Source: Burkholderiales bacterium (GTDB lineage Bacteria > Pseudomonadota > Gammaproteobacteria > Burkholderiales > Burkholderiaceae_C). From it: a stretch of DNA of 34,510 nt. The notes under the pieces are model-generated. The model searched no databases. It was not told the origin of the DNA and worked only from the letters and a program-made list of their open reading frames with translations. Position 1 is the first letter of the stretch; the number at the start of each line of letters is the position of its first letter. Positions 10,630 to 18,975 of this stretch are shown here, one piece after another. Made by a program: the position numbers and the translations under genes. The stretch covers positions 1 through 34,510 of the forward strand of contig CANFIC010000008.1 of the NCBI GenBank assembly GCA_947446685.1. Direction: 5' to 3'.

Positions 10630-11783
10630 CGCCGGTGGCCGAGCAAACGCAAGTTGTCCGCGCCCAGCGCCGAGCAGACCTGGCCGGACAAGCGCTGGCC
10701 GTCAAGCTTGATCGGATTGGCCAGCATGCGAAAGTCAGAAGCCAGTGGATGCGGCAGCGATTGCAGCATGCCGATGCGCGCGGCAAAAGGGTTGTCGATG
10801 GCTTGCTGCAGGCCCAGCACCGGCGCGATCGGCAGCTTGCCGGACATGCGCTCGAGCCAGTCGGCGGTACTGCGCTGAGCAAATGCGGCTTCCAGCAGCG
10901 GGATCAACTCGGCCTTGTTCGTGCGTCGCAACGCAGCATCGGCGAAGCGCAGACTGCGCAGAGCGGGCAGATCCAGCTCAATCAGCAGCAAGTCCCAGAA
11001 CTTGGCCGTCATGCACATCAGGAAAACATGGCCGTCGGCGGTGGGCAAGAGCTGGCAGGGTACGGTGGCCGGGTGCGCCGAGCTCGCTTGTCTTGTGGTG
11101 ACATGCCCGCCATTCAGGTACCAGGTGGCTGGATAGGTCAACTGGAACAAAGCGACATCGAACAGGCTGACGTCGACATCGCGCCCGACACCCGTCTTCA
11201 GCGCACCGACCAGCGCCGCCAGCAAACCGACCGCGAGGGTGACACCGCTGATGTAATCGACCACGGACAAACCCATGCGGGTCGGTGGCGCGCCGGGTTC
11301 GCCCGTCAGATGCATGAAGCCGGCTTCGGCCTGCATCAGATAGTCGTAGCCAGGCCAGGTCGCGCGTTCATTGTCGCGGCCATAGGCAGAAAGATGGGCA
11401 CAAACAAGGCGCGGGTTGATGGCAGCAAGTGCCTGGTGGGTCAGCCCCAGCTTGTCCGCCTGGTCGCCGCGAAGGTTGTTCAAGACGGCGTCAGCCGTCG
11501 CGACCAGATGATGGAAATCCGCAAGCCCTGAAACGCTCTTCAGGTCGAGTACGACGCTCTGCTTGTTGCGGTTGAAGGTCTGGAAGAACTGGCTGTCATC
11601 CGGGCCCAGAAAATGCGGGCCGGTGGCGCGCGACATATCGCCGCCGCCGGGCGTTTCGATCTTGATGACCTCGGCGCCCAGATCGGCCAGGTGCATCGAA
11701 GCGAAGGGGCCGGCGCCATATTGCTCGATCGCCAGGATGCGCACGCCCTGCAGCGGCAGCGGCTGAGCGACTCGCGAACTCAT
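10626..11783 (-). CDS. CaiB/BaiF family CoA-transferase (copy 1)
   Basis: GVRILAIEQYGAGPFASMHLADLGAEVIKIETPGGGDMSR; NRNKQSVVLDLKS; DAVLNNLRGDQADKLGL; overlaps both neighbouring genes. Confidence 0.94.
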   Translation of the reverse strand: MSSRVAQPLPLQGVRILAIEQYGAGPFASMHLADLGAEVIKIETPGGGDMSRATGPHFLGPDDSQFFQTFNRNKQSVVLDLKSVSGLADFHHLVATADAVLNNLRGDQADKLGLTHQALAAINPRLVCAHLSAYGRDNERATWPGYDYLMQAEAGFMHLTGEPGAPPTRMGLSVVDYISGVTLAVGLLAALVGALKTGVGRDVDVSLFDVALFQLTYPATWYLNGGHVTTRQASSAHPATVPCQLLPTADGHVFLMCMTAKFWDLLLIELDLPALRSLRFADAALRRTNKAELIPLLEAAFAQRSTADWLERMSGKLPIAPVLGLQQAIDNPFAARIGMLQSLPHPLASDFRMLANPIKLDGQRLSGQVCSALGADNLRLLGHRR

Positions 11784-12961
11784 ACCGGGTGGCGCGCGAT
11801 CAACTGCTTGGCGATGATGGTGCGCAGGACTTCATTCGTGCCTTCGCCGATGCACATCAACATCGCGTCGCGGTAATAGCGCTCGATCTCGTACTCGGTC
11901 GAATAGCTGTAACCACCAAAGATCCGCATCGCCTCGTTGGCGCAAAAAACACCAGCCTCGGAGCCAAAATATTTGGCCATCGCTGCCTCCATGTCGCAGC
12001 GCTCGCCCGCATCGTATTTGCGTGCCGCCTGCTCGATCAGCAACTTTGCCGCCTCCACCTGGGTCGCCATTTCAGCCAGCTTCAACTGGATCGCCTGATG
12101 CTCGCAGATCGGCTTGCCGAAAGTGCTGCGCTCCTGTGCATAGCGCACCGACAACTCGAGCGCACCCAGCGCGATGCCGCAACCGCGCGCTGCGACATTG
12201 ATCCGGCCCAACTCCAGCCCGCCCGCCACCTGCTTGAAGCCCAGGCCCTCGACACCGCCGACCAGCCTGTCGGCGCTGACGCGGTAGTTGTCAAACACCA
12301 GCTCGCAGGTATCGATCGCCTTGTAGCCGAGCTTCTTCATCTTGTTGGCGACGATGAATCCTTCGCCCTTCTCAGCGATCAGCAAGCTCATGCCCTTGTG
12401 GCGGGGCTGGGCCTGCGGGTCGGTCTTGACCAGCAGCAAAATCCCGTGGCCGTTGCCGCTGTTGGTGATCCAAGTCTTGGCGCCATTGACGATATAGCTG
12501 TCGCCATCGCGCTTGGCCACCGTGCGAATCGCCTGTAGGTCAGTGCCGGCATTGGGCTCGGTCAGGCCGATACCACCGCGAAATTCGCCGCTGGCCATCC
12601 GCGGCAGAAAACTGGCTTTTTGCGCCTCGGTGCCGAAACGCTCGATCGCCGAAGCCATGATCAGATGCGAATTGAAGATGCCCGAAGGCGCCATCCAGGC
12701 CGAGGCGACCTTGATGACGATCTTGGCATAGGTCGATGCCGGCAGGCCCAGGCCGCCATATTGCTGGCCGATGGTGGCGCCAAACAATCCCAGCTCTTTC
12801 ATCTGCTCGACCAGCTCATGCGGATATTCATCCGCCTGATCGAACTTGCGGGCGATCGGACGTACTTCCTTCTCGACCCATTGTTCGATGCTGTCAAGGA
12901 TCGCGCGCTCGTCGTCAGCGCTCCAGGACTGACTGTCAGTGGGGCTCGCCTTGGAATCCAT
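11780..12961 (-). CDS. acyl-CoA dehydrogenase
   Basis: GGIGLTEPNAGTDLQAIRTVAKRDGDSYIVNGAKTWITNSG; RSTFGKPICEHQAIQLKLAEMA; RIFGGYSYSTEYEIERYYRDAMLMCIGEGTNEVLRTIIAKQL. Confidence 0.97.
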   Translation of the reverse strand: MDSKASPTDSQSWSADDERAILDSIEQWVEKEVRPIARKFDQADEYPHELVEQMKELGLFGATIGQQYGGLGLPASTYAKIVIKVASAWMAPSGIFNSHLIMASAIERFGTEAQKASFLPRMASGEFRGGIGLTEPNAGTDLQAIRTVAKRDGDSYIVNGAKTWITNSGNGHGILLLVKTDPQAQPRHKGMSLLIAEKGEGFIVANKMKKLGYKAIDTCELVFDNYRVSADRLVGGVEGLGFKQVAGGLELGRINVAARGCGIALGALELSVRYAQERSTFGKPICEHQAIQLKLAEMATQVEAAKLLIEQAARKYDAGERCDMEAAMAKYFGSEAGVFCANEAMRIFGGYSYSTEYEIERYYRDAMLMCIGEGTNEVLRTIIAKQLIARHPV

Positions 12962-13494
12962 CAGTAACCAACCTTGTCTTCGAAGCTATGCCCCTGACGG
13001 GCGACCAGGATGGTGCGGACGAAAGTACAGACGACCACGCCGTGCTGGTTGAATCCGGTCGAACTGACGCTGACGATGCCGGCACCCGGGCGCGAAGCCG
13101 ATTCGCGCTTGGCCAGCACTTGCGATTCGGCCGTCAGCGTATCGCCGGCGAACAGGGGATGGGTCATCTTGATGTCAGTCCAGCCGAGATTGGCGATCGC
13201 CTTTTGCGACACGTCGCTGACACTCATGCCGACGATCAGCGCGATCGTCAGCGGTGAGCAGACGATGCAGCGACCGAACTCCGAAGCCTTGGCATATTCA
13301 GCGTCGAAATGCATCGGATGCGTATTCATCGTCAGCAGCGTGAACCAGGTGTTGTCGGCCTCGCTGATCGTGCGGCCCGGACGGTGCTCATAGATGTCAC
13401 CGACGTGGAACTCTTCGTAATGGCGTCCGAAAGTTTCCCGGAAGCGGTTTTCTCCAACCTTCTTGCTGTTCTGCACCATTTCTCTTTTCTCCAA
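12961..13494 (-). CDS. MaoC-like (R)-specific enoyl-CoA hydratase/dehydratase
   Basis: Hot-dog MaoC pattern: FHVGDIYEHRPGRTISEADNTWFTLLTMNTHPMHFDAEYAKASEFG...FAGDTLTAESQVLAKRES. Confidence 0.92.
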   Translation of the reverse strand: MEKREMVQNSKKVGENRFRETFGRHYEEFHVGDIYEHRPGRTISEADNTWFTLLTMNTHPMHFDAEYAKASEFGRCIVCSPLTIALIVGMSVSDVSQKAIANLGWTDIKMTHPLFAGDTLTAESQVLAKRESASRPGAGIVSVSSTGFNQHGVVVCTFVRTILVARQGHSFEDKVGY

Positions 13495-13502
13495 AACAAG
13501 CT

Positions 13503-14336
13503 TTATTCGCCGGCACGCAACAAGATGCGTCGGGCTGACAGCAGCACCGGCCGATCAATCAAGGCCCCATCCAGCAAAGCCGCTGCCGGTCCATCGGCAC
13601 AGGCCTGCACAATCCTTCGGGCTCGCGCCAGGTCGGCGGAAGACGGCATCAAGCCGGCATGCACCGGGACCACCTGCGACGGATGGATCAGGGCCTTGGC
13701 AGTAAAGCCCAGCGCAACGACCCGCTGCGTCTCCAGCCGGGCACCTTCGGCATCTGCGACATCAAGCCAGGGCACATCGATCGCCATCCGGCCTGCACCG
13801 GCGGCGGCAGCAACCAGCACCGACCTTGCATGCAGCAAGGGCTCCCACGCAAAGGCGCAACCGAGTTCGGCTGACAGGTCGGCGCCGCCCAGCATCAGCG
13901 CTTGAAGTTGTCCATGTGCGCAGGCAATCCGGGGCGCTGCCTGCAGGCCCGCCACAGTCTCGATCAAGGCGATCAAGGGCAGCCCGGGAAGCTGTGCCGC
14001 CAGCAAGGCAATCTGCTCGGCGCTGTCGGCCTTGGCCAGCATCACGAAGGCCGGCGCGGCGCAAGCTTCGCGCAATGCCAGCAGATCACGCAACCCGTCC
14101 GCAGTTGTCAGTCCGCTGATGCGAAGTCCGTAGTGATGACCTGTCGGCTGCTGCTGCAAAAAAGACAGCACTGCGACCCTGGCCTGAGCTCGCGCTGCCG
14201 GAGCCACCGCATCTTCGAGGTCAATGCAGACCAGGTCAGCCCCACAACTGCCTGCCTTGACAAAGCGCTCGGGCCGGTCGCCCGGTACGAATAGCAGCGA
14301 CCTGAACGCTGGCAATGAATTCGGCGCGGACGACAT
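13503..14336 (-). CDS. HpcH/HpaI (CitE-like) CoA-ester lyase
   Basis: RSLLFVPGDRPERFVKAGSCGADLVCIDLEDAVAP; ALIETVAGLQAAPRIACAHGQLQALMLGGADLSAELG; GFTAKALIHPSQVVPVHAGLMPS. Start ATG 14336 overlaps the upstream gene stop. Confidence 0.94.
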   Translation of the reverse strand: MSSAPNSLPAFRSLLFVPGDRPERFVKAGSCGADLVCIDLEDAVAPAARAQARVAVLSFLQQQPTGHHYGLRISGLTTADGLRDLLALREACAAPAFVMLAKADSAEQIALLAAQLPGLPLIALIETVAGLQAAPRIACAHGQLQALMLGGADLSAELGCAFAWEPLLHARSVLVAAAAGAGRMAIDVPWLDVADAEGARLETQRVVALGFTAKALIHPSQVVPVHAGLMPSSADLARARRIVQACADGPAAALLDGALIDRPVLLSARRILLRAGE

Positions 14337-15223
14337 CAGCTGAGCTGCTCGGGTGCAGCCACGGCCGCAGCGAAATGCTCCGCCGCCGCAATCCGGGTCG
14401 TGATCCACACGCCGCTGGCCTGTTCGACATGCTCGAAAAATCGCTTCAAGGCCCAGATGCGACCCGGCCGGCCGATGATGCGCAGATGCAGGCCCAGCGA
14501 CATCAACCGCGGCTCAGTCGCGGTCTGCGCTTCCTGCAGCAACTGGTCGAAGGTATCGCAAGCGTATTTCAACCACATATCGGGTGTGTAGGCCGGCGAG
14601 ATCCACATCTTCATGTCGTTGGAGTCGAGGGCATAGGGCATGATCACCATCGGTCGCTCGGAGCCCGGCACCGCATCCCAGAACGGGGTGTCGGCGCTGT
14701 AATCGTCCATGTGATAGAAAAACCCTTCTTCCTGCAAGAGCCGGCGCGTATGTTCGGTATGCAGATAGCGCGAGAGCCAGCCGAGGGGCCTTTTGCCGGT
14801 GCTGGCTTCGATGCTGTCGGCCGCGCGGCGGATGAAGGCGCGCTCATCGGCTTCGTTGAGGCGGAACTGGTGGATCCAGCGCCAGCCATGCGAACAGACC
14901 TCATCGCCGCGGCTCCGGATCACTTGCGCCAGTTCGGGCGCGCGCTCCAGCGCCAAAGCAGCCGCAGTCCAGGTGGCTGGGATTGCGTGACCATCGAGAA
15001 GGCTGACGATGCGCCGCGCACCTTCCTTGATGCCGTAACGGTAATTCGACTCGTTGCCATGCATGCGGATCGGCTTTTTCAGCGTCACGCCGAGTTCATC
15101 GACCGGCTCGGGCATCGGGTCGCCGTCAGCCACGCTGTACTCGGAACCTTCCTCAACATTGACGACGATCGAAAGCGCGAGCTTCGCGCCATCGGGCCAG
15201 GACCAGGGGGGCTGCATTGTCAT
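14336..15223 (-). CDS. polysaccharide-deacetylase-fold hydrolase, PuuE (allantoinase)-like, copy 1
   Basis: LSIVVNVEEGSEYSVADGDP, ESNYRYGIKEGARRIVSLLDGHAIPATWTAAALALERAPELAQVIRSRGDEVCSHGWRWIHQF. Start placed at MTMQPPW. Confidence 0.88.
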   Translation of the reverse strand: MTMQPPWSWPDGAKLALSIVVNVEEGSEYSVADGDPMPEPVDELGVTLKKPIRMHGNESNYRYGIKEGARRIVSLLDGHAIPATWTAAALALERAPELAQVIRSRGDEVCSHGWRWIHQFRLNEADERAFIRRAADSIEASTGKRPLGWLSRYLHTEHTRRLLQEEGFFYHMDDYSADTPFWDAVPGSERPMVIMPYALDSNDMKMWISPAYTPDMWLKYACDTFDQLLQEAQTATEPRLMSLGLHLRIIGRPGRIWALKRFFEHVEQASGVWITTRIAAAEHFAAAVAAPEQLS

Positions 15224-15236
15224 GGGTCTGAGGATT

Positions 15237-16094
15237 TCAGTGGTATTCCTCACCGCCGGAGACATTCATCGCCTCGCCGGTGATGTACTGGGCCTGATCG
15301 GAGCACAGAAATGCGCAGGCATTGGCGATGTCGCTCGGCAGTCCGGGCCGGCCCAAAGGAATGCGGGCCGCCATTTCGGCCAGATATTGCTCGACCGTCT
15401 TGCCTTGAAGGCGGGCGAAATGTTCGTTCTGCCATGCGCCCAGTCCGGTCGTGACATGGTTCGGACAGATTGCGTTGACGGTGATCTGATGCGCTGCCAA
15501 CTCGATCGCCGAGACGCGGGTCAGGCCGATCAAGCCATGCTTGGACGCGCAATAGGCCGAAGCCATGCCGAAGCCTGACTTGGCCGCCTGGCTGGCAATA
15601 TTGATGATGCGGCCACCCCGGCCCTGCTCGATCATCCTGATCGCCACCGCCTGGGTCGCAGCGAATACGCCGCGCAAATTGACACCCAGCACCATGTCCC
15701 ATTCTTCCATGGACATCTCGACGATCGGCTTCATCAGATAGCCGACCCCGGCGTTGTTGACCAGAATATCGACCCCGCCAAAAACCGCCTCGGTCTGCGC
15801 GACCAGGTTCTTGATCGCAGCGCTATCAAGCATATTGCAGGCGACAGCCATTGCCTGCCCGCCGGAAGCCTTGATCTCGTCGACGATAGCCTGCATCTCG
15901 GCATTGGCGCCGATCGCTGCTGCTGGCAGATGCGGGCCGGCCGCTGTCCCGATGTCGGCAATGACAACGCGCGCGCCCTCGGCTGCCAAGCGCTGCGCCA
16001 TCGCCGCGCCGAGCCCGCCACGCCGTCCAGCGCCAGTGATGATGGCGACCTTGCCGGCCAGATCAGGGTAGCGGCCCTGCATGACCTGGTTCAC
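15237..16094 (-). CDS. short-chain dehydrogenase/reductase
   Basis: GKVAIITGAGRRGGLGAAMAQRLAAEGARVVIAD; VDILVNNAGVGY; INIASQAAKSGFGMASAYCASKHGLIGLTR; VNAICPNHVTTGLG. Confidence 0.96.
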   Translation of the reverse strand: MNQVMQGRYPDLAGKVAIITGAGRRGGLGAAMAQRLAAEGARVVIADIGTAAGPHLPAAAIGANAEMQAIVDEIKASGGQAMAVACNMLDSAAIKNLVAQTEAVFGGVDILVNNAGVGYLMKPIVEMSMEEWDMVLGVNLRGVFAATQAVAIRMIEQGRGGRIINIASQAAKSGFGMASAYCASKHGLIGLTRVSAIELAAHQITVNAICPNHVTTGLGAWQNEHFARLQGKTVEQYLAEMAARIPLGRPGLPSDIANACAFLCSDQAQYITGEAMNVSGGEEYH

Positions 16095-16396
16095 AGCGAT
16101 TCGGTGATGATGAACATCGGCGCATCGGCAAAGGCCTGGAATTGCGCCGAAATCGCCTGCATCGCCGGGGTGCTGATGTCAGCACCGAGCTGGGCCATAT
16201 CGTTGATCTTGAGGATTTCGACATAGGCATAGGGCGAGGGCCCGCCGGTCAGCAGGCCCTTGGCCCTCAAGACCTCGAATCGGTCGACCGAAGGCAGGCT
16301 GCCTGCGGTCGGCAGATCGACCTCGCGCGCCCAGCGCTCGTAGTCGAGATGGGCAGCAGAATCCTTCAAATTGAACAAAACGATCAAGGTGGTCAA
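16091..16396 (-). CDS. RedY/HapK-like small protein (probable dimeric alpha/beta-barrel), TTG start
   Basis: TTG ACC ACC TTG ATC GTT (TTLIVLFNLK...) preceded by GAGAGGA RBS; ORF-track ATG at 16441 would lie at/upstream of the predicted TSS; overlaps SDR start by 4 nt. Confidence 0.72.
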   Translation of the reverse strand: MTTLIVLFNLKDSAAHLDYERWAREVDLPTAGSLPSVDRFEVLRAKGLLTGGPSPYAYVEILKINDMAQLGADISTPAMQAISAQFQAFADAPMFIITESL

Positions 16397-16429
16397 GGTA
16401 AGTCCTCTCGCGGCATGCCAGCCGCATAG

Positions 16430-16441
16430 TTGTCCGGACAA
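16430..16441. promoter_or_regulatory. perfect palindromic operator TTGTCCGGACAA (site 1)
   Basis: 12/12 palindrome immediately downstream of the minus-strand -10 box; flanks AG...AT shared with site 2. Confidence 0.8.
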
Positions 16442-16469
16442 ATCATAGCAGCCGGCGAGAGGCTGTCAA
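16442..16469 (-). promoter_or_regulatory. sigma70 promoter of the minus-strand operon
   Basis: Minus strand: TTGACA (16469-16464), 16 bp, TATGAT (16447-16442). Confidence 0.8.
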
Positions 16470-16514
16470 CCCTGAACCGCAAGCGCGGCGACATTGTTGT
16501 CAGACCGGGCCTGT

Positions 16515-16543
16515 TTGCAAAAAGTTGTCCGTACAAATATTGC
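16515..16543 (+). promoter_or_regulatory. sigma70 promoter of the plus-strand operon
   Basis: TTGCAA (16515-16520), 17 bp, TATTGC (16538-16543), with operator site 2 in the spacer. Confidence 0.6.
16525..16536. promoter_or_regulatory. operator TTGTCCGTACAA (site 2)
   Basis: Near-perfect palindrome (TTGT/ACAA arms); AAAAGTTGTCCGTACAAAT is identical over 19 nt to the reverse complement of site 3. Confidence 0.8.
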
Positions 16544-16621
16544 GCTAATCAACATGATCGGATATTCTTTGGACAACGCAATCAGGCGATATTCAGCGCG
16601 CCAACCACAGGACGGGACTCA

Positions 16622-17836
16622 ATGAGCAAATCCGCAGTACCCCAACCAAGCTGGCGGCAAGTCGGCAAGCACGCCGTCTTTCCACAGGCCTCGCATGACG
16701 AGATCGCACGCTTCGATTTCCTCACCAGGCTGAACATGCATCTTTCGCAGTCAGTGCTGCCGGGCGTCAAGCTGGCGTACGAGAGCCGCGTCAAGCCGGC
16801 CTTCTGCGCCGAGCATGGCCGCGCGCCAACTGACCGCCATGAAGTGCGCAAGGCGATGCAAAAGGACCTGCATTACCAGCTCTGGAGCGCGCTGCGTCGC
16901 AACACCATGGAGCAGCGCCAGCAAGCCGGTCGCAGCGTCGTGTTTCGCCAACTCGGCGCGCTGCGGACCATTGCCGATGCAATCAACGAAGGTGCGCCGA
17001 CGCTGAAGCTTGACCCCAACATCAGCTCGCCGCGCTACGCCACCGCGGTAGACATCCACTGCATGCCGGGCTGCTACCACACCGAGGTGATCGACCGCGA
17101 CATCGCCGCCGGCGCCAACTATGACGCCGGCCTGTTCGTCACCACGGCCGGCGCGCTGGGCAGCTATTCCGACGGCGGCGGGCAGGCGGTGGTCGACTGG
17201 CTGGCCAAAAACAAACCGGGTTGGTCGCCCAAGCGCATCCTCGACATCGGCTGCACCATCGGCCACAACATCGTGCCGCTGGCGCAGGCCTTCCCCGAAG
17301 CCGAGGTGATCGCCATCGACACCGCCGCAACGATGCTGCGTTATGCCCATGCGAGGGCGCGCTCGCTGGGCGTCAACAATATCGAATTCCGTCAGGCCAA
17401 CGGCGAGGGTCTGCCCTGGGCCGACGGCGAGTTCGACCTGGTCACGACCGCGATGTTCTGGCATGAGACCTCCACCGCCGCGATGCCACGCATCATGAAG
17501 GAAGTGCACCGCGTGCTGTCGCCGGGCGGGCTGACGCTGCACCTGGAGCAGCCGCAGTACCAGGGCATGGAGCCGTTCGAGGCCTTCATGCGTGACTGGG
17601 ACACCTACAACAACAACGAGCCGTTCTGGACCCGCATGCATGAGGCCGATCTCGACGCGCTGATCACCAAGAGCGGCTTCCCGGCCGGCTCCTATTTCGA
17701 AACCACGATGCAGGCCAAGGTCGACCGCACGCTGTTCCCTGCTGCCGGCGGCACCGAGGGCGGCAAGCTCGAAGACTACGGTCGCTCACCGCGCTGGACC
17801 GCCTTCGGTGCAGCCAAACCAGGAGTCACAGCATGA
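16622..17836 (+). CDS. class I SAM-dependent methyltransferase with long (~200 aa) N-terminal extension
   Basis: RILDIGCTIGHNIVPLAQAFPEAEVIAIDTAATMLRYAHARA, LPWADGEFDLVTTAMFWHE, MKEVHRVLSPGGLTLHLE; internal ATG 16622 chosen downstream of the promoter. Confidence 0.9.
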   Translation: MSKSAVPQPSWRQVGKHAVFPQASHDEIARFDFLTRLNMHLSQSVLPGVKLAYESRVKPAFCAEHGRAPTDRHEVRKAMQKDLHYQLWSALRRNTMEQRQQAGRSVVFRQLGALRTIADAINEGAPTLKLDPNISSPRYATAVDIHCMPGCYHTEVIDRDIAAGANYDAGLFVTTAGALGSYSDGGGQAVVDWLAKNKPGWSPKRILDIGCTIGHNIVPLAQAFPEAEVIAIDTAATMLRYAHARARSLGVNNIEFRQANGEGLPWADGEFDLVTTAMFWHETSTAAMPRIMKEVHRVLSPGGLTLHLEQPQYQGMEPFEAFMRDWDTYNNNEPFWTRMHEADLDALITKSGFPAGSYFETTMQAKVDRTLFPAAGGTEGGKLEDYGRSPRWTAFGAAKPGVTA

Positions 17837-18237
17837 GCGCGCAGCAACGCCCCGAACCCGATCAACTCGACCCGGTGCAGATGGCCAACCAGCGCGCCAA
17901 GGGCCGCCGGCCGGTTTTTTTTGACGACCCCGCGGTCGAGCGGGTGCTGTCGATCGCGATGAGCATCGCCGGCGAGTTGTCGGTGGCCCGCGAGCGCATC
18001 GACACGCTGGAGCGCCTGCTTGAACAGCGCGGCATCCTCAGCGCGGCCGACATCGAGGCCTACCAGCCCGATGCCGCCGTGCAGGAAGCACGCAATGTCT
18101 GGGGCCGCGACTACATCGCCCGTGTGCTGCGCATCATCGACCAGGACGTGCAGGCGATGGCCGGCGCGCCCGAACCCTCACTCGATGAGGTGGCCGCTGA
18201 ACTGGGCACGCCGGGCAACGACCAAGGCAAGCACTGA
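17833..18237 (+). CDS. hypothetical protein (134 aa)
   Basis: ATGA overlap with the upstream methyltransferase; no recognised motif; predicted helical (ERVLSIAMSIAGELSVARERIDTLERLLEQRG). Confidence 0.8.
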   Translation: MSAQQRPEPDQLDPVQMANQRAKGRRPVFFDDPAVERVLSIAMSIAGELSVARERIDTLERLLEQRGILSAADIEAYQPDAAVQEARNVWGRDYIARVLRIIDQDVQAMAGAPEPSLDEVAAELGTPGNDQGKH

Positions 18238-18300
18238 CGCACTCGACATCAGCAGCCCGGCTTGTCCGGGCTGCACTCGTTTCAAAGCTGGAGATCCACT

Positions 18301-18975
18301 ATGGAAATGTCCGACAAGACCGCCCGCCAGATCTGGGCCGACATCAAGGCGAACCCGGCGCGTGCGCGGTTCGGCTATGGCAAGAAGGCGGTGCTGGTGA
18401 ACATCGACTTCCAATGCGCTTACACCAAGGTCGATGAATTCAAGACCGCCTACGAGACCGATCCGCGCCAGATCGAGCATGTCAATGCCCTGGCCCGGCG
18501 CTTTCGGGCACTGAACTGGCCGGTGGTCTGGACCCATGTGGCTTATGCCGATTCGGCCGAGGACGCAGGCGTCTGGGGCACACGCACCAATACGCCTGAT
18601 TCCTTGCAGAACATCAAGCATTGCTCGCGCCGGGCCGAGTTTGACGACCGCTGCGAGATCTCGCACGGCCACGACCTGATCTATTGCAAGCGCATGCCTT
18701 CACCCTTTTTCGAGACCCCGCTGCAATCGCTGCTGGTATGGCATCAGGTCGACACGGTGGTGATCACCGGCGGCTCGACCTCGGGCTGCGTGCGCGCCGC
18801 AGCGGTCGATTCGCTGTCACGCGGCTACCGCACGATCGTGCCCGAGCAATGCGTGGCCGACAAGCATGAGTCCTACCACTTTGCCAACCTGACCGACCTA
18901 ATGCTGAAGTACGCCGACATCGTCGACGTGCACGAGACGCTGGGCTGGCTCGACCAGCAGGCGCTGCAAGCATGA
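18301..18975 (+). CDS. isochorismatase-like cysteine hydrolase (N-carbamoylsarcosine/maleamate amidohydrolase-type)
   Basis: KAVLVNIDFQCAYT; VITGGSTSGCVRAAAVDSLSRGYRTIVPEQCVADKHESYHFANLTDLMLKYADIVD with catalytic-Cys SGCVR motif; start at MEMSDKT. Confidence 0.92.
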   Translation: MEMSDKTARQIWADIKANPARARFGYGKKAVLVNIDFQCAYTKVDEFKTAYETDPRQIEHVNALARRFRALNWPVVWTHVAYADSAEDAGVWGTRTNTPDSLQNIKHCSRRAEFDDRCEISHGHDLIYCKRMPSPFFETPLQSLLVWHQVDTVVITGGSTSGCVRAAAVDSLSRGYRTIVPEQCVADKHESYHFANLTDLMLKYADIVDVHETLGWLDQQALQA

